This document shows, one piece after another, positions 15,775-24,685 of a DNA stretch of 64,000 nt (position 1 is its first letter; each line of letters begins with the position of its first letter). The notes beneath the pieces are model-generated. The model was not told the origin of the DNA and made no database searches. It saw only the letters and a list, made by a program, of their open reading frames with translations. The DNA is taken from the NCBI RefSeq assembly GCF_020859565.1, contig NZ_JAJHUO010000042.1:1-64000 (forward strand). The letters are read 5' to 3'. Both the position numbers and the translations under genes were made by a program. The stretch is from Saccharothrix luteola. Its GTDB lineage: Bacteria; Actinomycetota; Actinomycetes; Mycobacteriales; Pseudonocardiaceae.

Positions 15775-16727
15775 TCGAAGTGCGCGACCTGCGCCGCGAG
15801 TTCACCGTCACCACCAAGGTCGGCCGATTCCGGCGGGAGAAGCGGGTGGTGCGGGCGGTCGACGCCGTCGCGTTCGACGTGGCGGCGGGCGAAGCCGTCG
15901 GGTACGTCGGGCCCAACGGGGCGGGCAAGTCGACCACCATCAAGATGCTGACCGGGATCCTGGTGCCCACCTCCGGTCACGTCCGGGTGTGCGGGGTCGA
16001 ACCGTCGCGGGGCAGGCGGGAACTGGCGCGGCGGATCGGCGTGGTGTTCGGCCAGCGCAGCCAGCTGTGGTGGGACCTGCCCCTGCGGGACAGCTTCGAG
16101 TTGTTGCGGGCGATCTACCGGGTGCCCCTGGGCGATTACGGGAATCGGTTGCGGGAGTGCGTCGAGCTGTTGGAGCTCGGGCCTTTCCTGGACACGCCGG
16201 TCCGGCAGTTGTCGCTCGGCCAGCGGATGCGGGGCGAGGTCACGGCGTCTTTGCTGCACGGGCCGGAATTGCTGGTCCTGGACGAGCCGACGATCGGGCT
16301 GGACCTGGAGTCCAAGGAGCGGCTCCGGGAATTCCTCGCCGACCTGAACGCGCACCGGGGCACCACCCTCCTGCTCACCACGCACGACCTGGACGACATC
16401 GAACGCCTGTGCCCCAGGTTGGTCGTCATCGACCGGGGCACGGTGCTCGCGGACGGCGCGCTGGACGAGCTGCGCGCCGAGGTCGCGCCGGAGCGGGTGT
16501 TGGTGGTCGACCTGGAGAAGCCCAGCGGTGACCTGGCCGGGCTGCCCGGCGTGACGTCGAGCCGGATCGAGCCGAACGGTTTGCGACACCACCTCACGTT
16601 CCGCCGGGCCGACACCACGGCGGCGGCGCTGATCTCGGCCGTGGCCACCCGGGCGGACGTGCACGACCTGGTGGTTGTCGAGCCGGTAATCGACGACGTG
16701 GTGCGTCGGCTGTACGCGCGTCGGTAG
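15771..16727 (+). CDS. ABC transporter ATP-binding protein
   Basis: A 318-residue ATPase that energises the two permeases before it. Walker A is GPNGAGKST (47-55), the Q-loop is VVFGQRSQLWWDLP, the signature is LSLGQRMRGE, Walker B is LLVLDEPTIGLD and the H-loop is TTHDLDD. A C-terminal extension of about 90 residues follows, as in DrrA/CcmA-like exporters. The insertion VTTKVGRFRREKR near residue 12-25 is common in this subgroup. ATG overlaps the previous stop. Confidence 0.93.
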   Translation: MIEVRDLRREFTVTTKVGRFRREKRVVRAVDAVAFDVAAGEAVGYVGPNGAGKSTTIKMLTGILVPTSGHVRVCGVEPSRGRRELARRIGVVFGQRSQLWWDLPLRDSFELLRAIYRVPLGDYGNRLRECVELLELGPFLDTPVRQLSLGQRMRGEVTASLLHGPELLVLDEPTIGLDLESKERLREFLADLNAHRGTTLLLTTHDLDDIERLCPRLVVIDRGTVLADGALDELRAEVAPERVLVVDLEKPSGDLAGLPGVTSSRIEPNGLRHHLTFRRADTTAAALISAVATRADVHDLVVVEPVIDDVVRRLYARR

Positions 16728-16766
16728 AGTCGGACGAAACGGTCAACGTAGAACGGGAGCACCCTC

Positions 16767-17162
16767 ATGCGCGCAGGTCGTCCGGTAGCCACCCTCTTGC
16801 TGGCAATGGGACTCGCCGCCGCGGTCTCGGGCTGCGAGGCCGTGCAGCAGGCCTCGGACACCGCGAACCAGGTCGGCGCCGCCGCGGACAAGGCGCAGCT
16901 GTGCATCGACGCGCTCAAGCTGGCCGGCTTCACGCCCGACGCCACCGACCCGCAGAAGGCGCTGGAGGAGACCCAGAAGAAGGCCGAGGAGCTGAACGCG
17001 CTCGCCGCCAAGGCAGGCGACACGACGCTGCAGGACGCCATCACCGGCGTCTCCGACACCATGGGCAAGGTGACGGTGGAGGACCTGAACCCGGCCAACA
17101 TCGGCGCGTGGTCGCAGCAGAAGCTGGACCAGGTGGCGAAGCTGTCCAACGCCTGCGCCTGA
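16767..17162 (+). CDS. small putative lipoprotein
   Basis: A 131-residue exported protein. The signal peptide ends in the lipobox VSGC (Cys about residue 22), so it should be lipid-anchored on the outer face of the membrane. The mature part is helical and Ala/Lys/Glu-rich, with the pattern EETQKKAEELNALAAKAG suggesting a coiled coil. A Cys near residue 47 and one at the C-terminus could form a disulfide. GGGAG lies upstream of the ATG. Function unknown; it follows the ABC exporter by 39 bp but seems to have its own leader. Confidence 0.8.
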   Translation: MRAGRPVATLLLAMGLAAAVSGCEAVQQASDTANQVGAAADKAQLCIDALKLAGFTPDATDPQKALEETQKKAEELNALAAKAGDTTLQDAITGVSDTMGKVTVEDLNPANIGAWSQQKLDQVAKLSNACA

Positions 17163-17229
17163 GCGGAAACGTCAGGCTGTCGGTACCTTCGGAACAGTCC
17201 TACGCTGTGACGCACCGGAGGTGTTGCAG

Positions 17230-17454
17230 ATGCACGCGACAGTAGGCGACCGGTTGCACATCCACAGCCGCGCGGTTGGTCTCGACGAGACGGTCGGCGA
17301 GATCCTCGAAGTGCGCGGCCCGGAAGGTGCGCCCCCGTATCGGGTCCGCTTCTCCGACGGCCACGAAGGGCTGGTCTACCCCGGCCCCGACAGCCTGGTG
17401 GAGCCCCGGACCCCCGAATCACCCAGGATCAAGGACTCGACCTCGGCGCGGTAG
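17230..17454 (+). CDS. DUF1918 domain protein
   Basis: A 74-residue protein. The DUF1918 signature is clear: ATVGDRLHIHSRAVG..DETVGEILEVRGPEGAPPYRVRFSDGHEGLVYPGPDSLV. The family is an SH3-like barrel common in actinobacteria with no proven role. ATG 17230 has GGAG 9 bp upstream. The last 25 residues (EPRTPESPRIKD..) are beyond the domain and are encoded in a 79-bp overlap with the convergent tetR gene, so the tail may be a recent extension. Confidence 0.85.
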   Translation: MHATVGDRLHIHSRAVGLDETVGEILEVRGPEGAPPYRVRFSDGHEGLVYPGPDSLVEPRTPESPRIKDSTSAR

Positions 17455-18074
17455 AGCAGTGCCGGGTCGATCCCCATCGGCCCGAACTGGCCGGAGACCT
17501 CCAGGCTGAGCACGCCGTGCAGCCTGGTGAACGCACGCAGGCCGGTGAGCAGCACGGCGGGGGGCACGTCGCCCTCGCCGCGCGCGCCCGCCCACCCCGC
17601 GAGCTGGGCGTCCAGTGTGGACGACCCGGCCGCGGCGGAGCCGTCGCGCGGCAGGACGCGGAGCAGCGCGCTCATGGTGCGGTGCGCCAGGAGGATCGTG
17701 TCCTGCGGCGCGTGGTAACCCGGTAGTGGCGTGCCGAACAACAGCAGGTACCGGTGTGGCTGGCCGACGCCCCACGACCGGAACCCCTCGGCGAACGCAC
17801 GCACCCGATCGGGTGGTGGTGCGCCGCCCGACGCCGCCACCGCCTCCTCCACCGCTTCCGCGAGGTCCTGCCACGCGTCGCGGACCAGGTCGTTGAGCAG
17901 GTCGTCGCGACCCTTGAAGTACCGGTAGAGCGCCGGACCCGTCACGCCCATGCGCTTGGCGATGGCGTTGACCGAGATGCCGGCGATCCCCTGCTCGGCC
18001 AGCTGCTCCAGCGCGATGCGCTTGGCCTCGGCCTTCGTTTCCTCGCGGTACCGCTCTCGCCGGACGTTGACCAC
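17376..18074 (-). CDS. TetR/AcrR-family regulator with WHG-type C-terminal domain
   Basis: A 232-residue repressor. The N-terminal HTH reads AEQGIAGISVNAIAKRMGVTGPALYRYFKGRDDLLNDL. The C-terminal ligand domain (FRSWGVGQPHRYLLLFGTPLPGY...) is the type called WHG or TetR_C_13. GTG 18074 is chosen because AAGGAGG is 6 bp upstream; an upstream in-frame reading to 18098 has no binding site. It is divergent from an SDR gene with overlapping palindromes between them, which implies it controls itself and that gene. Its 3' end overlaps DUF1918. Confidence 0.9.
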   Translation of the reverse strand: MVNVRRERYREETKAEAKRIALEQLAEQGIAGISVNAIAKRMGVTGPALYRYFKGRDDLLNDLVRDAWQDLAEAVEEAVAASGGAPPPDRVRAFAEGFRSWGVGQPHRYLLLFGTPLPGYHAPQDTILLAHRTMSALLRVLPRDGSAAAGSSTLDAQLAGWAGARGEGDVPPAVLLTGLRAFTRLHGVLSLEVSGQFGPMGIDPALLYRAEVESLILGDSGVRGSTRLSGPG

Positions 18075-18098
18075 TGCTGCCCTCCTTGACAGAAGCAC

Positions 18099-18123
18099 TC
18101 TAACTTGTGTTAGAACTTCTAAC
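18099..18123. promoter_or_regulatory. overlapping TetR operator palindromes
   Basis: TCTAAC-TTGT-GTTAGA (18099-18114) and the perfect palindrome GTTAGAA-C-TTCTAAC (18109-18123) share an arm. The AT-rich tract stands out in this genome. It lies between the divergent tetR (18074) and SDR (18153) starts. Confidence 0.75.
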
Positions 18124-18152
18124 AGAAGTTACGGCTTGATACGGGGGGCGCC

Positions 18153-19058
18153 ATGACAGCGGTCGTGCTGGGTGCGGGGCGGGGCATCGGGTGGGAGGTC
18201 GCCCGACAGCTGGTGGCGGACGGCCGCGAGGTGCGGGCTGTCACTCGTTCAGGTGGAGTTCCGGAGGGCGCGCGGGACGTGCGGGCCGACCTGATGGACC
18301 GGGCGTCGACGGTCAAGGCGGTGCAGGGCGCTTCCGTCGTCCACTTGGCGGCGAACGTGCTGTACTCGGACTGGGTCGAGATGCTGCCGACGATGGTGGA
18401 GAACACGATCGCGGCGGCCGAGGCCGCGGGCGCCAAGATCGTCTACACGGACAACCTGTACGCGTTCGGGCCGGTGTCGGGGCCGATGCGGGAGGACACG
18501 CCGGAACGGCCGGCAGGCGTGAAGGAGAAGCTGCGCAGCGAGCTCGGCAAGCGCTTGCGGGCGGCCTCCGTGCCGGTCACGACGTGCCGGTCGTCGGACT
18601 ACTACGGGCCCGGCGGCACGGGCTCGCTGCCCGGTGAGCTGCTGATCAAGCCGATGGCGGCGGGCAGGGCGGGCATGTGGTTCTGGCCGCTGGACCTGCC
18701 GCACACGTTCGCCTACCTGCGCGACACGGCGCGGGCGCAGATCGTGCTCGGCGACGACGAGCGGGCCGACGGGAAGCTCTGGCTCACGCCCGCGGCGGAG
18801 ACGTTGACCGTGCGGGAGTTCGCGGCGTTGACCGGGCGGGTGCTCGGCAACGCGCGCAAGCCGATGCGGCTGCCCGCGTTCTCGGTCGCGGTCGGTTCGC
18901 TGTTCGACAAGCGGCTGCGGGGCTCGGGCGAGATGGACCACCAGCGCACCGCGCCGTGGGTGGTGGACCACTCCGCGTTCGAGGCCACCTTCGGGCCGTT
19001 GCCCGTCACGCCGCACGAGCAGGCGATCGAGGAGACCGCGCGCTGGTACCGGGGTTGA
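18153..19058 (+). CDS. NAD(P)-dependent epimerase/dehydratase-like SDR
   Basis: A 301-residue extended short-chain dehydrogenase fold. The N-terminal dinucleotide motif is LGAGRGIGWEVARQL, and a SDYYGPGGTGS segment sits where the substrate pocket begins. The classic YxxxK catalytic pair is not obvious: around residue 105 the sequence reads DNLYAFGPVSG with a downstream VKEKLRSE, so it may be an atypical NmrA/epimerase-like member. ATG start after a GGGGGGCG tract. It is divergent from and probably repressed by the TetR protein. Confidence 0.85.
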   Translation: MTAVVLGAGRGIGWEVARQLVADGREVRAVTRSGGVPEGARDVRADLMDRASTVKAVQGASVVHLAANVLYSDWVEMLPTMVENTIAAAEAAGAKIVYTDNLYAFGPVSGPMREDTPERPAGVKEKLRSELGKRLRAASVPVTTCRSSDYYGPGGTGSLPGELLIKPMAAGRAGMWFWPLDLPHTFAYLRDTARAQIVLGDDERADGKLWLTPAAETLTVREFAALTGRVLGNARKPMRLPAFSVAVGSLFDKRLRGSGEMDHQRTAPWVVDHSAFEATFGPLPVTPHEQAIEETARWYRG

Positions 19059-19083
19059 GCGAAACGGCAACCTGGGAACGGTC

Positions 19084-19893
19084 TCAGCCCAGGATCGTGG
19101 TGATCAGGTCGTCGGCGAGGGCGGGCGTGGCGGCGGCGACGCCCGACCAGCGGCGGGACAGGTCGAGGTCGAAGGTCAGCGGCCGGCCCCGCACGTCGAG
19201 CAGCGCTCCCCCGGCGGCGGGCACGGTGACGAGGGCGGCGATCAGGTCCATCAGGCGGTGCGTGTCCGAGCCGGGGTCGGCGAACGCGTCCACCGCGCCC
19301 TCTGCCACCAGGACCGCTTCCAGGCACGTGGTGGCGAGGATCCGGACGCGGTCGGCTCGGTCGGCCACGCGCATCCAGGCGTCCTCGGTGCCGCGCTTGG
19401 GCCGCATCATGCAGATCGAGGCGCCCTTGAGGGCGGTGCGGCCGGTGGTGCGGTAGGGCGTCGGCCTGCCGGCGTGAGCAGACCAGGCGCGACCGGTGTC
19501 GAACCAGACGGTAAGGGCCTCCACCGGCTCGTCGTCGATCACCAGGGCGCCCGCGAAGCAGGACAGCGGCACGCCCATGGCGGCGTTCGCGGAACCGTCC
19601 ACCGGGTCGACCACCAGGGTGGCGGCGGAGCCGTTGTCGAGGAACCCGGCCTCTTCGGAGAGCAGGTTCACGCCGGCCTGGGCAGCGGCCTCGGCGATCG
19701 CGGCCTCCACGATCGCGTCCACCCGCATGGTGGGCGTGCCGTCGGCGCCGTCGGCGACCTCCTCGCGCAGCTGCACGCGGGTGAACTCGCGCCGTGCGCC
19801 GTCGTAGGCGGCCGATGCGGCGCGCGCGGTGGCGGCGAGCGCCGGGTGCACGTCGGCGGGCAGGTTCGGGGTCGGCACGGGCCAGGTGTCCAT
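19084..19893 (-). CDS. inositol monophosphatase family protein
   Basis: A 269-residue protein of the IMPase/FBPase/CysQ superfamily. The metal-binding motif is seen as VVDPVDGSANAAMGVP (the DPxDGSxN pattern) with an upstream Glu pair in LLSEEAGF. The second motif, normally WDxAAG, is changed: here SDTHRLMDLIAALVTVPAAGG. That weakens confidence in normal phosphatase activity. ATG 19893 with GGGGG upstream. It is convergent with the SDR gene and downstream of mdh, separated from mdh by a large inverted repeat. Confidence 0.82.
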   Translation of the reverse strand: MDTWPVPTPNLPADVHPALAATARAASAAYDGARREFTRVQLREEVADGADGTPTMRVDAIVEAAIAEAAAQAGVNLLSEEAGFLDNGSAATLVVDPVDGSANAAMGVPLSCFAGALVIDDEPVEALTVWFDTGRAWSAHAGRPTPYRTTGRTALKGASICMMRPKRGTEDAWMRVADRADRVRILATTCLEAVLVAEGAVDAFADPGSDTHRLMDLIAALVTVPAAGGALLDVRGRPLTFDLDLSRRWSGVAAATPALADDLITTILG

Positions 19894-19944
19894 GCCCCCA
19901 ACATGCCACGGGAGGGCCACCGGCGGCGGCCCTCCCGTGGGCTG

Positions 19945-20107
19945 GTGCCGCGACCGCCGGCCTTCGCCCCGTGTTCCGCCGGTCAGACGGGCGGATCGCG
20001 GTGCCGGCCCCACGTCCTCATCCTGGCCGGGTGGGGGCGTGGGGCCGGTGCCGCGAGGCGCCCTGCTGAGCGCCGGAAGACGCGGTGAAGGTCGCCGGTC
20101 GCGGCAC
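19945..20107. repeat. long imperfect inverted repeat between mdh and IMPase gene
   Basis: 19945-19965 and 20087-20107 are inverted copies with 19 of 21 matches, and the similarity extends inward to about 36 bp per arm. The unit GTGCCGCGACCG also recurs partly in the middle (about 20048). Non-coding; it could be a MITE-like relic, a processing signal or a terminator for mdh. Confidence 0.6.
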
Positions 20108-20113
20108 TGGGGC

Positions 20114-21103
<990 letters not shown>

Positions 21104-21252
21104 GTGCCTTCCCGAATGTTGTGGCTTCAGTCCTCGGGCACGACCACTAGGCAGGCTGACGACCTGTCAGCGGCGGTCTCTACTCCGGGACCGCGCACCG
21201 GGCGGGTTGCCCGGCAGGTCGGAGGTTACCAACTGGGCGGCGATGACAAGGT

Positions 21253-21846
21253 GTGACAGTGGACATCATCGGCGAGGACTACTCCGACGCGGTCTTGTAC
21301 GGGCAGAAGTGGGAAGGCAGGTCGTTCGTCCGGTGCGACTTCACCGAGGCCGACCTGCGCGGGCTGGCGACGTCGGGCTGCACGTTCACCGACTGCACGT
21401 TCGACCGGACCGACCTGGGCGAGTCGACCCACAAGGCCACCGCGTTCCGCTCCTGCCGGTTCACCCGCGCCGTGCTGGGGTCCGCCGAGTTCACGTCGTG
21501 CTCGTGGCTCGGGTCGATGTTCGTGGACTGCGCGCTGCGGCCGATCACGTTGACCGAGACCGATCTCACGCTGGCCGGGCTGTCCGGCGCCGTGCTGCGG
21601 AAGGCGTCGCTGCGCGGGTTGCGGTTGCGGGAGGCCAACCTCCAGGAGGCGGACCTTCGTGAGGCGGACCTGCGTGACGCCGACCTGACCGGCGCCCGGC
21701 TGCGGGGGTGCAGGTTCGAGGGCGCGGACCTGACCGGCGCGCGGCTGGACGCGGACGGGCTCGTCCAGGCCACCCTGCGCGGTGCGCGGGTGGACCTGGA
21801 CACGGCCGTCGCCTTCGCCGCGGCGCACGGGTTGCGCGTCGGCTAG
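21253..21846 (+). CDS. pentapeptide repeat protein
   Basis: A 197-residue protein built of pentapeptide repeats with the A(D/N)LxX pattern, clearest at the C-terminal half (LREANLQEADLREADLRDADLTGARLRG). These form a right-handed beta-helix; some members such as MfpA and Qnr mimic DNA and protect gyrase. The N-terminal half has less regular repeats with several Cys. GTG 21253 or 21259 starts it and no clear binding site separates them. It is convergent with the toxin operon, overlapping by 4 bp. Confidence 0.88.
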   Translation: MTVDIIGEDYSDAVLYGQKWEGRSFVRCDFTEADLRGLATSGCTFTDCTFDRTDLGESTHKATAFRSCRFTRAVLGSAEFTSCSWLGSMFVDCALRPITLTETDLTLAGLSGAVLRKASLRGLRLREANLQEADLREADLRDADLTGARLRGCRFEGADLTGARLDADGLVQATLRGARVDLDTAVAFAAAHGLRVG

Positions 21847-24611
21847 TGCCCCGGGGCCTCCTGGCCCGCGACCTCGACCAGCACGCCGTCGGCGATCATG
21901 TCGTCGATCGTCTTCGGCATCAGGTAGGCCGTGCCGCCGCCCGGCTGCTCGAACCACGGCACGGCCACACCGGTCAGCACCTCGACCGGTCGGCGCAGCC
22001 GGTACACGTGGTACGGGCGGTTGACCCACGACGGCACCAGCGAGCGCTGCGGGAACGGGGTGCCCGCGGCGTAGACGAGGTTGCCCTCGCCCTCGCCGAA
22101 GCGGTCCACCTCCATGCCGGCGGGCAGCTCGATCATCGTCTTGTGCCGGAACAGGGTGAGCGGTGGTTCGCCGTTCATCGGGTTGATCGGCCACGACCGC
22201 TGGGGCTTGGGCTCCTGCGTCGACGTCGTGGTGCCCGAGGGCTGCGCCGCGCCCTGCTGCGCCTGCACCGGCGCGGGCGGTTCCACCGGCGGGCGCTGCG
22301 GCGGCGCGGGACGGCGCGGCGGCTCCTCGCGGAACCCGTTGTTCATCGGCGGGCGGGGGCGCTGCGGCGGCGGGGGTGGCGGCAGCGGGCGCGGCGGCCG
22401 GCGGCTGGTGAGCACCAGCTTGCCGGTCAGGTACGCGGCGGCGTCCTCCAGCCGGTCGAAGCGGACCGGGTTGGTCGGTCCGTGGTCGAACCAGGACACC
22501 TCCCAGTCCGGGCCCTCGGTGCGCAGCAGCCAGGCGCGGTCGGCGGGCTCGCCGAACCGGTAGGCGGCGGGCGGCACGTCGAGCTCGTCCAGCGCGCGGC
22601 GGATGGACGAGAGCTCGCGCTCCTCCTCCGGCGTGACCTGGCGCGGCTCGACCGGCGGCGGCTGGACCGGCGGCGGGGGCGGCGTCAGGCTCGGCACGGG
22701 CGCGGCGGCCGGGCTCACGTCGTCGAACGGCCGCACGGCCTCGGCGAACTCGGTCGCCTGGTCCGCGAACGGCGGCGGCACCTGTTCGACGAACTGCGGC
22801 TGGTCGGCCGGTTGGGCGTGGGCCTCGCGCCCGGAGTGGGCCTCGTGGCCGTCGTGGTCACCGCGCACGTCGTGGTCATCGCGCACGTGGTGGTCGTCGT
22901 GGTCGTCGAAGCGGGACTCGGGCTCGTCGTGCCGGTCGTCGTGCCGGTCACCTGCGGTCTGCTCGGCGAACAGCGGCTCGTCGGGGTGGGTGAACGCCTG
23001 CTCGGCCGGTTCCTCGAACCGGGACTCGGCGCGGTCGGCGAAGCCCGGCTCCTCGGCGTGTTCCGGCGTGTAGAGGCGGGCCTGGTCGACCTCGAACTCG
23101 GCGGTGACCTCGGCCTCGTCGGCGGAGTGGCGCGCGTCGACCTCGGGCGACCGCTCCTCGGCCGGCTGCGGCTCGTGCTCGACCTGCTCGTGCTGGTCGT
23201 ACCCGGGCTCGTGCTGCTGCTCGTACACCGCCTCGTGCGAGGGCTGGTCGTACGCGGGCTGGTGCGGCGGCTGGTCGCCCGGAGCCTGGTCGTGCGGTGC
23301 GTCCTCGTGCGGTGCGTGCTCGTGCGCGGGCTCGTCGGTGACCGCCTCGACCTCGCCGGTCTCCTCGGCGGGCCGGGTCTCCGGTTCCTCCTCGGTGAAC
23401 GGGCTCCAGGTCTGGGTGTCGTCGATCTCGGGCTGGTCGTCCTCCGCCTCGCGCTCGTAGGCGCCAGGCGCGAACAGGTCCATCCCGTCCACGTAGGACT
23501 CGCGCCGGTACCGGTCGTCGATCACCGGGCCGTCCTCGTCGAACCGCACCCGGTACGGCGGGCCGTCCTGCGCGTACTCGATCACGTCCGGCTTGAGCTC
23601 GGTGAGGTTCGCGGTCCTCTCGACGTCCACCGGGGCGGCCTCGGCGGGCCCCGGCTCGTCGTCCGGCAGCCCGGGCAGCGGCGCGGCCACGGTGGCGCCC
23701 ACCTCGACGGGCGGCTCCACCGGCGCGGGCGCGGCCTCGGCGACCGGCAGCTCGGTGCCCTGCGGCGCGGCGGGCGCGCCCAGGTTCGCCGCGGCGGCGA
23801 CCCGGGCCTCCTCGGTCACCTCGGGCAGCACGAAGTCCAGCGCCTTGGCCCGCTCGACCAGCTCCGGCTCCGGCGGCACGCCGTAGGCGCGCAGGTAGTA
23901 GCCGACCGCGGCGGGCCAGATCCAGTGGCCGTCGGTCTGGAACGCCACCGGCACCACCGACGGCGCGTCCGGGTTGAGCACGTCCGCGTCGAACCCGCGC
24001 CCGATCACCGCGACCGGCGCCCGGTCCAGGTAGCTCAGCAGCAGGGCGTGGTCGGCCTCGGCGATCGGCGGCCGGTTCACCGAGGGTCGACCGCCGGGGC
24101 CCGCGCCGTCGAACACCCGGGCCGTGCGGAACGCGCGGGGCGGCTGGTCGACGGGCGGCGGCGGTGGCGGCGCCTGCTGGAGCCGTCGGCGCAGCCAGTC
24201 CGGCACGTTCTCGTCGGTGCGCGGGAAGAACCGCATCTCGTCCAGGTACGCCTGCGGCGGCGGTGGCGTGGTCCAGGACGGCTCGGCGCGGTCGAAGTCG
24301 AGGTTGTAGCTGGACGGGTGGTCAAGCTGGTAGCGGGCGTTGGACCAGCTGCCCCGGCCGTCCCGGTACATGCCCGCGCGCAGCCGCGAGAACAGCCCGG
24401 CCACCTCCTGGGGCGGCGACCAGGCGCGCAGGGCGCCGTCGACGGTGCGCACCTCGGCGGCCAGCTCGAAGTACCGGCCGGTCGCGCGGTACTCCGCGGT
24501 CACGTGCCGCCACTCCTCCGGCGCGGCCCGCATCAGCGTCAGGCCGATCTGCTTGACCAGCGCATCCTGCTCGGTCGGGTTCAGCGGCTTCAGCTCGGAC
24601 ACGTGCAACAT
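21843..24611 (-). CDS. TNT-domain protein with immunity-like N-terminus, 922 aa
   Basis: Domain order: an N-terminal YezG-like domain (about 1-140, with SSYNLDFDRAEPSW and FFPRTDENVPDWLRRRL), a second shared domain (about 180-270, PVAFQTDGHWIWPAAVGYYLRAYGV), a 300-residue acidic, His- and Pro-rich linker, a small domain (about 670-750), a Pro-rich stretch, and a TNT domain at the end. TNT is the NAD-glycohydrolase fold of tuberculosis necrotizing toxin. H869 in YHVY is kept, but the position I equate with the catalytic Gln reads Ala896 (GGGTAY). It may therefore be inactive. Last gene of the operon; ATG 24611 with GGGGGAAG upstream. Confidence 0.82.
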   Translation of the reverse strand: MLHVSELKPLNPTEQDALVKQIGLTLMRAAPEEWRHVTAEYRATGRYFELAAEVRTVDGALRAWSPPQEVAGLFSRLRAGMYRDGRGSWSNARYQLDHPSSYNLDFDRAEPSWTTPPPPQAYLDEMRFFPRTDENVPDWLRRRLQQAPPPPPPVDQPPRAFRTARVFDGAGPGGRPSVNRPPIAEADHALLLSYLDRAPVAVIGRGFDADVLNPDAPSVVPVAFQTDGHWIWPAAVGYYLRAYGVPPEPELVERAKALDFVLPEVTEEARVAAAANLGAPAAPQGTELPVAEAAPAPVEPPVEVGATVAAPLPGLPDDEPGPAEAAPVDVERTANLTELKPDVIEYAQDGPPYRVRFDEDGPVIDDRYRRESYVDGMDLFAPGAYEREAEDDQPEIDDTQTWSPFTEEEPETRPAEETGEVEAVTDEPAHEHAPHEDAPHDQAPGDQPPHQPAYDQPSHEAVYEQQHEPGYDQHEQVEHEPQPAEERSPEVDARHSADEAEVTAEFEVDQARLYTPEHAEEPGFADRAESRFEEPAEQAFTHPDEPLFAEQTAGDRHDDRHDEPESRFDDHDDHHVRDDHDVRGDHDGHEAHSGREAHAQPADQPQFVEQVPPPFADQATEFAEAVRPFDDVSPAAAPVPSLTPPPPPVQPPPVEPRQVTPEEERELSSIRRALDELDVPPAAYRFGEPADRAWLLRTEGPDWEVSWFDHGPTNPVRFDRLEDAAAYLTGKLVLTSRRPPRPLPPPPPPQRPRPPMNNGFREEPPRRPAPPQRPPVEPPAPVQAQQGAAQPSGTTTSTQEPKPQRSWPINPMNGEPPLTLFRHKTMIELPAGMEVDRFGEGEGNLVYAAGTPFPQRSLVPSWVNRPYHVYRLRRPVEVLTGVAVPWFEQPGGGTAYLMPKTIDDMIADGVLVEVAGQEAPGH

Positions 24612-24685
24612 CTTCCCCCGCGACTCCCAGTGCCCGCACGGGCCCCCGCTGAGCCGAACGGAGTAATGACGCCACGCGACCGTGC

